Positions 6,236 through 11,368 of a stretch of DNA of 11,368 bases are shown here, piece by piece (position 1 is the stretch's first letter; each line of letters starts with the position of its first letter). A model generated the notes under the pieces. The model was not told the DNA's origin. It saw only the letters and a program-made list of their open reading frames with translations, and did no database searches. A program made the position numbers and the translations under genes. The stretch comes from Sphingobacterium sp. UBA1575 (GTDB lineage Bacteria; Bacteroidota; Bacteroidia; Sphingobacteriales; Sphingobacteriaceae), in contig DCOH01000036.1 of assembly GCA_002322865.1 (NCBI GenBank), forward strand, positions 22,752 to 34,119. Reading direction: 5' to 3'.

Positions 6236-7735
6236 ATGGATATTAATGAATTGAATACGAAACTCGTGTCTGAATTGCGCGAGATCGCTAAAGTTCTTGG
6301 TATTGCCGATGCTGAAAAGCTTAGGAAGCAAGAATTGATTGATCGTATTAGTGTAATAGCCCAAGAGGCACAAAAAGGAACAGCTGAAGAAGCTCCTGTT
6401 CATGAAGATGCGGATGTGGACGCAAGTGATGAAAGACCAAGAAAGCGAATGCGCACGGTCAAGACGGCCGAACCTGTAGCGGTAGGTCGTAAGAAATCAC
6501 CTGAAGAAGATCAACCGAAGATCGAATTCCCAACCACATCTTCCGAAAAAGAACAAGCTGAACCTCAGAAGCCATCAGTTCCGGAACAAGCCCAAAAACC
6601 AGCAGCAAACCCTACAGACTTCGACAACGTCATCGTTAATGAAGGTGTATTGGAGATCATGGCTGATGGATATGGTTTCTTAAGATCATCTGATTATAAT
6701 TACCTGACTTCGCCAGACGATATCTATGTTTCCCAGTCGCAGATCAAATTATTCGGTCTGAAAACGGGAGATAATGTACGTGGATGTATCCGTCCGCCGA
6801 AGGAAGGGGAGAAATATTTCCCATTGGTTCGTGTCGAAGCGATCAATGGCCAAGATCCGGCAGAAGTTCGCGATCGTGTACCATTTGATTACTTAACGCC
6901 ATTATTCCCGGATGAAAAATTGAACTTGGATTTAGGTCCAGGCAATTATTCTACGCGGATCATGGATCTGTTCACTCCGATCGGTAAAGGTCAGCGTGGA
7001 TTGATCGTGGCACAACCGAAAACAGGTAAAACCAACCTGTTGAAGGAAGTGGCAAATGCGATTGCGAAGAACCACCCAGAAGTTTATTTGATTATCCTTT
7101 TGATCGATGAACGTCCGGAAGAGGTAACCGATATGGCGCGCAGCGTACGTGCGGAAGTGGTTTCATCCACTTTTGATGAACCGGCAGATCGCCATGTAAA
7201 GATTGCCAACATCGTATTGGAAAAAGCTAAACGTATGGTCGAGTGTGGACATGATGTGGTTATCCTATTGGATTCCATCACTCGTCTTGCCCGTGCTTAC
7301 AATACCGTAGCGCCTGCATCAGGTAAAATCCTATCAGGTGGTGTGGATGCCAATGCACTTCATAAACCAAAACGTTTCTTCGGTGCTGCCCGTAACATTG
7401 AGAACGGTGGATCATTGACGATTTTGGCAACTGCATTGACAGAAACAGGTTCTAAAATGGATGAGGTTATCTTTGAAGAATTTAAAGGTACAGGTAACAT
7501 GGAACTTCAATTGGATCGTAAATTATCCAACAAACGTATCTTCCCTGCAATCGATCTTACAGCATCAAGTACAAGACGTGATGACCTATTGGTTGACCGT
7601 GAGGAACTACAACGTCTATGGGTATTGAGAAACCACTTAGCCGATATGAACTCTCAAGAAGCGATGGAGTTTTTATTGACCCAAATGCGTGGTACCAAAT
7701 CAAATTCCGAATTTTTAATTAGCATGAATGGTTAA
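6236..7735 (+). CDS. rho: Transcription termination factor Rho
   Basis: The product is 499 residues, longer than the 419 of E. coli Rho. An N-terminal Rho_N (SAP-like) helical domain occupies about residues 1-45 (LNTKLVSELREIAKVLGI). A hydrophilic linker of about 85 residues follows, with a basic patch RPRKRMR (67-73) and many E, P and Q. The RNA-binding cold-shock domain spans about 136-205 (GVLEIMADGYGFLR). The ATPase domain has Walker A VAQPKTGKT (258-266), the conserved DERPEEVTDMARSV (291-304), Walker B VVILLDSITR (341-350), the secondary RNA-site loop LSGGVDANALHKPKRFFGAARNIE (starting at 366) and an Arg-finger region SSTRRDDLL (444-452). All catalytic motifs are intact. As a hexameric RNA/ATP-driven helicase it ends transcription in the cytoplasm. 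It is followed at once by an intrinsic terminator. Confidence 0.98.
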   Translation: MDINELNTKLVSELREIAKVLGIADAEKLRKQELIDRISVIAQEAQKGTAEEAPVHEDADVDASDERPRKRMRTVKTAEPVAVGRKKSPEEDQPKIEFPTTSSEKEQAEPQKPSVPEQAQKPAANPTDFDNVIVNEGVLEIMADGYGFLRSSDYNYLTSPDDIYVSQSQIKLFGLKTGDNVRGCIRPPKEGEKYFPLVRVEAINGQDPAEVRDRVPFDYLTPLFPDEKLNLDLGPGNYSTRIMDLFTPIGKGQRGLIVAQPKTGKTNLLKEVANAIAKNHPEVYLIILLIDERPEEVTDMARSVRAEVVSSTFDEPADRHVKIANIVLEKAKRMVECGHDVVILLDSITRLARAYNTVAPASGKILSGGVDANALHKPKRFFGAARNIENGGSLTILATALTETGSKMDEVIFEEFKGTGNMELQLDRKLSNKRIFPAIDLTASSTRRDDLLVDREELQRLWVLRNHLADMNSQEAMEFLLTQMRGTKSNSEFLISMNG

Positions 7736-7760
7736 AAAACCATGAGAAATTGATATTTTT

Positions 7761-7791
7761 AAGCCATCTTTGTTACAAAGATGGCTTTTTT
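7761..7791 (+). terminator. Intrinsic terminator of rho
   Basis: A perfect 12-bp stem, AAGCCATCTTTG with CAAAGATGGCTT, closes a 3-base loop and runs into TTTTTT. It is 25 bases after the rho stop codon and only a few bases before the pssA start codon. Confidence 0.9.
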
Positions 7792-7795
7792 ATTT

Positions 7796-8488
7796 ATGAA
7801 GAAATATATTCCCAATACCATAACTTCCCTCAATTTATTCTCCGGATGCATTGCTGTGCTGTTCGTTCTGAAAGGAGAATTTAATTATGCTTTTTATTGC
7901 GTATTGGCATCTGGAATATTTGATTTTTTCGATGGCATGGTGGCCCGCGCCCTTCATGTTAAATCATTGATAGGAAAGGAATTGGACTCATTGGCAGATG
8001 TGATCAGTTTTGGATTTGTGCCTGGAGTGATCATGTACATGATGTTGAAAAACGCGACAGATCAGGAATACCTGCCTTATATTGGTTTTATTATCACCGT
8101 ATTCTCGGCTTTACGCCTGGCAAAATTCAATATTGATACCCGACAAACAACCGATTTTATTGGCGTGAACACTCCAATGAACACCTTTGTGATCATTTCC
8201 CTTCCTTTTATAGCTCAACAATACCCTATATTGAACAATACTTATCTATTGATAGGCATAGCAATTGTATCCAGCCTACTTCTCGTATCCGAAATTAAAT
8301 TGTTCTCCATGAAACTGAATAGCTTGAAATGGTCTGTGAACAAATACAAATACCTATTTCTAATCGTTAGTGTGCTATTATTGGTTTGGTTAAGATTCCT
8401 GGCCTTACCCTTTGTATTGTTGATTTATATCCTTTTTTCCTTTATCCACTACTCGGCCGAGAAGGATCAGGAGAGGGTAGAGGCGTAA
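7796..8488 (+). CDS. pssA: CDP-diacylglycerol--serine O-phosphatidyltransferase
   Basis: The product is 230 residues from the ATG at 7796. An in-frame ATG at 7781 lies inside the rho terminator stem and would add MAFLF, so it is not used; the family normally starts with K/R residues then IPNxxTxxNLFxG, as here (MKKYIPNTITSLNLFSG). The CDP-alcohol phosphotransferase motif is complete: D43, D46-G47, A50-R51, G60, D64 and D68 (DGMVAR, then 8 residues, GKELDSLAD). The rest is several hydrophobic segments, so the enzyme is an inner-membrane protein. It makes phosphatidylserine from CDP-diacylglycerol and serine, the precursor of phosphatidylethanolamine. The N-terminal IPN..TSLNLF and SFGFVPG elements favour the type II bacterial/yeast PssA over PgsA. 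Its 3' end overlaps the opposite-strand Hpt gene by 22 bases. Confidence 0.93.
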   Translation: MKKYIPNTITSLNLFSGCIAVLFVLKGEFNYAFYCVLASGIFDFFDGMVARALHVKSLIGKELDSLADVISFGFVPGVIMYMMLKNATDQEYLPYIGFIITVFSALRLAKFNIDTRQTTDFIGVNTPMNTFVIISLPFIAQQYPILNNTYLLIGIAIVSSLLLVSEIKLFSMKLNSLKWSVNKYKYLFLIVSVLLLVWLRFLALPFVLLIYILFSFIHYSAEKDQERVEA

Positions 8489-8823
8489 TGCTTCAATTCC
8501 TTCATGGCTTCCAGAAAATCTTTTTCCATCGTCGTAAAATGGTCTTTGAGATCATTGTACGCTGAATCAGTACTGGCTAAGTTTTCCAACTCCTGAAATT
8601 GTAATCGTAAATTACTTGCGCCGATATACTCCATTGTTGGTTTGATGTGATGGGCTTTGGATTTTATCCCGCTCAGGTCTTTATTTTCGACCATTTCCTT
8701 TAAAGCCCGAAAATCTTCCATGCCTTGGCCCAAAAACATAGAGATCATTTGTTTAATCACCGCTGTATTGTTCATCATGTTGGATTGGATAAATGTAGGG
8801 TTGATTATAGTATAACTATTCAT
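8467..8823 (-). CDS. Stand-alone Hpt (histidine phosphotransfer) domain protein
   Basis: The product is 118 residues, the size of one Hpt four-helix bundle. The core motif KAHHIKPTMEYIGA (56-69) matches HxxK(G/P)xxxxxG; H58 is the likely phosphorylated residue, with K61 and G68 at the expected spacing. The KPT variant in place of KG is common in Bacteroidota Hpt proteins. There is no receiver, kinase or membrane part, so it should shuttle phosphate between a hybrid histidine kinase and a response regulator in the cytoplasm; neither partner is encoded in this window. Its ATG overlaps the folK stop codon by 8 bases (ATGAATAG), implying translational coupling. Its 3' end overlaps pssA on the other strand. 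Confidence 0.85.
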   Translation of the reverse strand: MNSYTIINPTFIQSNMMNNTAVIKQMISMFLGQGMEDFRALKEMVENKDLSGIKSKAHHIKPTMEYIGASNLRLQFQELENLASTDSAYNDLKDHFTTMEKDFLEAMKELKHYASTLS

Positions 8824-9304
8824 GAAAATGTTTTTTAACTAATAATGTGTCTTTACTTTCCAATAATAGGGTTTTGTTTATTTTCTTTAAAACCGGATGA
8901 AGATATTGTGGAGAAATTTCGACCAATGGAACGAGCGTAAAATTGCGTTCCTGTATATAGGGGTGTGGTATTTTCAAACGCTCCGTATTTATTATTTCCT
9001 CATTGAAATAGAGTAAATCGATGTCGATTACCCGTGAACCCCATTTTTTTAAGCGAACCCTGCCCAAGTCCTGTTCGATGGCCAACGCAATCTCCAGGCA
9101 TTCCATGGCGGAATACGTTGTCGATACGGATAATACCTGATTTAAAAATACAGGCTGATCGGTTACTCCCCAGGCCTCCGATTCATAAATGCTGGATTGA
9201 AGTTCAATGCTACCGATACGCTTCTCAATTTCATGCCTTGCAGCAGCCAACTGCTGCCAAGGATCACCTATGTTTGCACCCAACAAAATGTATACACGAT
9301 TCAT
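8816..9304 (-). CDS. folK: 2-amino-4-hydroxy-6-hydroxymethyldihydropteridine pyrophosphokinase (HPPK)
   Basis: The product is 162 residues, typical for HPPK. It transfers pyrophosphate from ATP to 6-hydroxymethyl-7,8-dihydropterin in folate synthesis, in the cytoplasm. Landmarks are LLGANIGDPWQQL (7-19), YESEAWGVTDQPVFLNQV (40-57), GRVRLKKWGSRVIDIDLLYF (81-100) with the metal-binding D94 and D96 and basic residues R84 and R91, then IPHPYIQERNFTLVPLVEI (112-130) and a final HP. All are conserved, so the enzyme should be active. The rest of the folate pathway is not nearby. It starts 75 bases from the divergent sppA and overlaps the Hpt gene at its 3' end. I see no convincing promoter in the 75-base divergent gap. 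Confidence 0.95.
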   Translation of the reverse strand: MNRVYILLGANIGDPWQQLAAARHEIEKRIGSIELQSSIYESEAWGVTDQPVFLNQVLSVSTTYSAMECLEIALAIEQDLGRVRLKKWGSRVIDIDLLYFNEEIINTERLKIPHPYIQERNFTLVPLVEISPQYLHPVLKKINKTLLLESKDTLLVKKHFHE

Positions 9305-9379
9305 GCGTTTAATATAGGAATAGTTATTAGGAAAGTTGGAATAATAACTTATTTTTACTGACGCTAAAGCATAACATGT

Positions 9380-11149
9380 ATGAGATCATTTTTTAAGTAT
9401 GTATTAGCCACAATCACCGGTATTATTATTAGTTCCATTATTTTATTTTTTATTGTTATTGGAATAATTGGCGCCATGGTGAGTTCTGTTGGCACAAAAT
9501 CAGAAACTATTACCCCGAGCAATGCCGTGCTCATGATCAATCTGGATCACACCATCACCGAAAAAACGGAGCCTAATCCTTTCGAGGGATTGGATGTTCC
9601 CGGCTATTCGGTTAATCGTAGCCTCGGCTTGAACGATATCCTTTCCAGGATCAAAGCCGCAAAAGAGGATGCGAATATCAAAGGGATCTATTTGAATGTT
9701 GCCGGCGTTAATGCTGGTTTTCCTACTGCAAAAGCCATTCGTGAAGCCATTTTAGACTTTAAAGAATCAGGGAAATTTGTACTCGCGTTCAGTGATGTGA
9801 TGAGCCAAAAAGGTTATTACATGAACAGTGTAGCCGATGAGATCTACCTAAATCCTCAGGGCACCTTGGATTTTCGGGGGCTGGCGACTTCAGTCATGTT
9901 CTTTAAAGAAGCCATGGATAAGCTGGGGATTGATATGCAAATCCTAAAGGTGGGGACTTATAAAAGTGCGGTGGAGCCTTTTATGATGAACAGCATGAGC
10001 GAAGCGAATAAGGAACAGGTAAATTCCTACTTAGGAAGTATCTATAATACCTTTTTGCAGGATATTTCCAACAGTAAAAAGATCACCGTGGATAGCTTGA
10101 AGCATATTGCCGACGGATATCTGATCCGTGAACCGGAGGATGCCAAGAAATATGGTTTTGTAAATGGCCTCTTGTATAAAGATGAGGTCTTGGCAAAACT
10201 GCGTGGAAAATTAGGGATCGATGCGAAAAAGGATATTCCTTATGTATCGATCTTGGATTATAAGAATAAACCAGAAGCAGGCGAAGCAGGCGCTAGCCGC
10301 GTGGCGGTACTGTATGCTTATGGCGAGATTGTAGATGGTGAAGGGATCGATGGACAAATTGGGGGAGATAAATTATCTCGGGAATTACGGGATCTTCGCA
10401 CGGATGATCGGGTAAAAGCGATCGTATTGCGGGTAAATTCACCTGGTGGTTCGGCTTTGGCATCAGAAAATATCTGGCGCGAAGTGGATCTGACCAAAAA
10501 GGTAAAACCTGTGATTGTATCCATGGGAGATTATGCCGCATCGGGAGGTTATTATATTTCTGCAGCAGCAGATTCCATCTTTGCAGATCCGACGACATTA
10601 ACAGGTTCTATTGGGGTATTCGGAATGATCCCGAACATGCAGAAGCTGTTCAATGATAAATTAGGGATCCATTTTGATGCTGTGAAGACCGCAAAATTCG
10701 CAGATATGGATGTCGATATGGATAGACCACTAACTGAAGAGGAAAAAAGTATCATTCAAGGTGGAGTGAACAAAATCTATCAAGTGTTCATGAAACGTGT
10801 GGCAGACGGCCGTAAAATAGATGTTGCCTATGTGGATAGTATCGGACAAGGTCGTGTGTGGACTGGTGAACAAGCGGTTAAATTAAAGCTGGTTGACCGG
10901 GTCGCAAGCTTAGATGAATCCGTAAAAGCCGCTGCCAAAAAAGCAAAATTGGATAATTACCGGGTCTCCGAATATCCTCGAGCGAAAGAACCATTCGCTA
11001 ACCTTTTATCTACCTCCAAAGAAAAAATCAAGATGTGGATGTTGCAGGATGAGATGGGAGACTATGTGAAATACCTCTCCGAAATTAAAAAAATTACGAA
11101 GCAGTCTGGAATACAGGCGCGAATACCTTATTTGGTAGAAATATATTAA
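9380..11149 (+). CDS. sppA: Signal peptide peptidase SppA, 67K type (protease IV)
   Basis: The product is 589 residues, the double-domain form seen in E. coli SppA. An N-terminal hydrophobic segment (about 8-34, after MRSFFKY) anchors it in the inner membrane with the rest outside the cytoplasm. Two tandem S49 domains follow. The catalytic dyad is split as in E. coli: the lysine lies in the first domain (ILKVGTYKSAVEPF, K195) and the serine in the second (SMGDYAASGGYYIS, S388). LRVNSPGGSALASE (350-363) and TLTGSIGVFG (406-415) are further S49 landmarks. It degrades cleaved signal peptides in the membrane. It appears monocistronic, divergent from folK and closed by its own terminator. Confidence 0.96.
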   Translation: MRSFFKYVLATITGIIISSIILFFIVIGIIGAMVSSVGTKSETITPSNAVLMINLDHTITEKTEPNPFEGLDVPGYSVNRSLGLNDILSRIKAAKEDANIKGIYLNVAGVNAGFPTAKAIREAILDFKESGKFVLAFSDVMSQKGYYMNSVADEIYLNPQGTLDFRGLATSVMFFKEAMDKLGIDMQILKVGTYKSAVEPFMMNSMSEANKEQVNSYLGSIYNTFLQDISNSKKITVDSLKHIADGYLIREPEDAKKYGFVNGLLYKDEVLAKLRGKLGIDAKKDIPYVSILDYKNKPEAGEAGASRVAVLYAYGEIVDGEGIDGQIGGDKLSRELRDLRTDDRVKAIVLRVNSPGGSALASENIWREVDLTKKVKPVIVSMGDYAASGGYYISAAADSIFADPTTLTGSIGVFGMIPNMQKLFNDKLGIHFDAVKTAKFADMDVDMDRPLTEEEKSIIQGGVNKIYQVFMKRVADGRKIDVAYVDSIGQGRVWTGEQAVKLKLVDRVASLDESVKAAAKKAKLDNYRVSEYPRAKEPFANLLSTSKEKIKMWMLQDEMGDYVKYLSEIKKITKQSGIQARIPYLVEIY

Positions 11150-11152
11150 ACT

Positions 11153-11193
11153 AAAAAGGCGTTGACTATCGTTTTGGGTTCAACGCCTTTTTT
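11153..11193 (+). terminator. Intrinsic terminator of sppA
   Basis: A 13-bp perfect stem (AAAAAGGCGTTGA with TCAACGCCTTTTT) surrounds a 14-base loop and ends in a T-run, 3 bases after the sppA stop codon. It also has an A-run upstream, so it could act on minus-strand transcripts as well. Confidence 0.9.
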
Positions 11194-11202
11194 ATATCTT
11201 TA
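11173..11202 (+). promoter_or_regulatory. Candidate promoter of pgk, overlapping the sppA terminator
   Basis: TTTG (11173-11176), in the loop of the terminator hairpin, is followed after 18 bases by TATCTTTA (11195-11202), one mismatch from TAnnTTTG. It lies about 31 bases before the pgk ATG, and pgk needs its own promoter because it follows a strong terminator. Confidence 0.45.
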
Positions 11203-11233
11203 GACACGAAAATCAACCGGAAATAAAAATATC

Positions 11234-11368
11234 ATGAAAACAGTAGACGATTTGAATTTTAAGGACAAGAAAGCATTGGTAAGAGTAGACTTCAATGTGC
11301 CTCTTGATGACAACTTTAATATTACAGACGATAACAGGATTCAAGGAGCATTGCCGACCATCAAGAAA
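11234..11368 (+). CDS. pgk: Phosphoglycerate kinase (N-terminal 45 residues; cut by window end)
   Basis: The visible 45 residues contain the PGK signature KKALVRVDFNVPLDD (12-26) and ITDDNRIQGALPTIKK (30-45), which hold the substrate-binding Asp-Phe-Asn and the Arg of the 3-phosphoglycerate site. The enzyme transfers phosphate between 1,3-bisphosphoglycerate and ADP in glycolysis, in the cytoplasm. The ATG is preceded by an AT-rich leader without a Shine-Dalgarno site. The frame runs open to the last base, so the gene continues beyond the window. Confidence 0.96.
   Translation, partial: MKTVDDLNFKDKKALVRVDFNVPLDDNFNITDDNRIQGALPTIKK

Noticed and set aside
7781..7795. Earlier ATG for pssA
   Set aside because: It lies in the right arm of the rho terminator and adds MAFLF, which does not fit the family's N-terminus.
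9034..9312. Plus-strand open frame opposite folK
   Set aside because: folK is fully conserved on the minus strand; this frame has no recognisable motif.
9376..9396. Six-codon ATG frame overlapping the sppA start
   Set aside because: Too short and with no supporting signal; chance occurrence of ATG at AT-rich starts is common.
10293..10755. Minus-strand frames inside sppA
   Set aside because: They are shadows of the conserved second S49 domain of SppA.

Overview
The window looks like core chromosome of a Bacteroidota bacterium, most likely of the Sphingobacteriaceae (Sphingobacterium or Pedobacter type). Evidence: moderate-to-low GC, start codons without clear Shine-Dalgarno sites, several upstream regions that fit the Bacteroidota -33/-7 promoter (TTTG, 18-21 bases, TAnnTTTG), a Rho factor with an inserted charged linker, a FucP-type sugar transporter beside a BadF-type sugar kinase, and a cluster of the short palindromic repeat built on CGTCATTGCGA. 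The genus is an inference.

Layout. Bases 1-1142 (+) hold the 3' part of an unrecognised, very acidic protein with tandem pentapeptides and a folded-looking C-terminus. A two-way hairpin terminator separates it from a convergent gene (-) for a small cytosolic protein resembling the C-terminal lobe of vitamin B12-type binding proteins. Divergent from that is a probable operon (+) of a YbaB/EbfC nucleoid-associated protein and a UPF0173 metallo-hydrolase. A repeat cluster of about 200 bases, including a near-perfect 32-bp hairpin, closes that operon. It faces a minus-strand pair: a BadF/BcrAD-family kinase (probably N-acetylglucosamine kinase) and, upstream of it, a large FucP/GluP-family sugar:H+ symporter. 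Together these suggest uptake and phosphorylation of an amino sugar or hexose.

A 327-base divergent region carries promoters for the transporter (-) and rho (+), the latter with a leader of about 140 nt. Rho is followed directly by a strong intrinsic terminator, and then by pssA (phosphatidylserine synthase), whose start codon lies only a few bases past the T-tract. pssA overlaps tail-to-tail with a minus-strand gene for a stand-alone Hpt phosphotransfer protein, which is translationally coupled to folK (folate biosynthesis). Divergent from folK is sppA (67K-type signal peptide peptidase), closed by an intrinsic terminator whose loop appears to contain part of the promoter of pgk, cut by the window end.

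No prophage, CRISPR array, transposase, tRNA or rRNA is visible, and nothing amounts to a clear new multi-gene system. The points most worth following are the acidic N-terminal-repeat protein, the isolated binding-protein lobe, the orphan Hpt protein, the inserted linker and leader of rho, and the repeat cluster.
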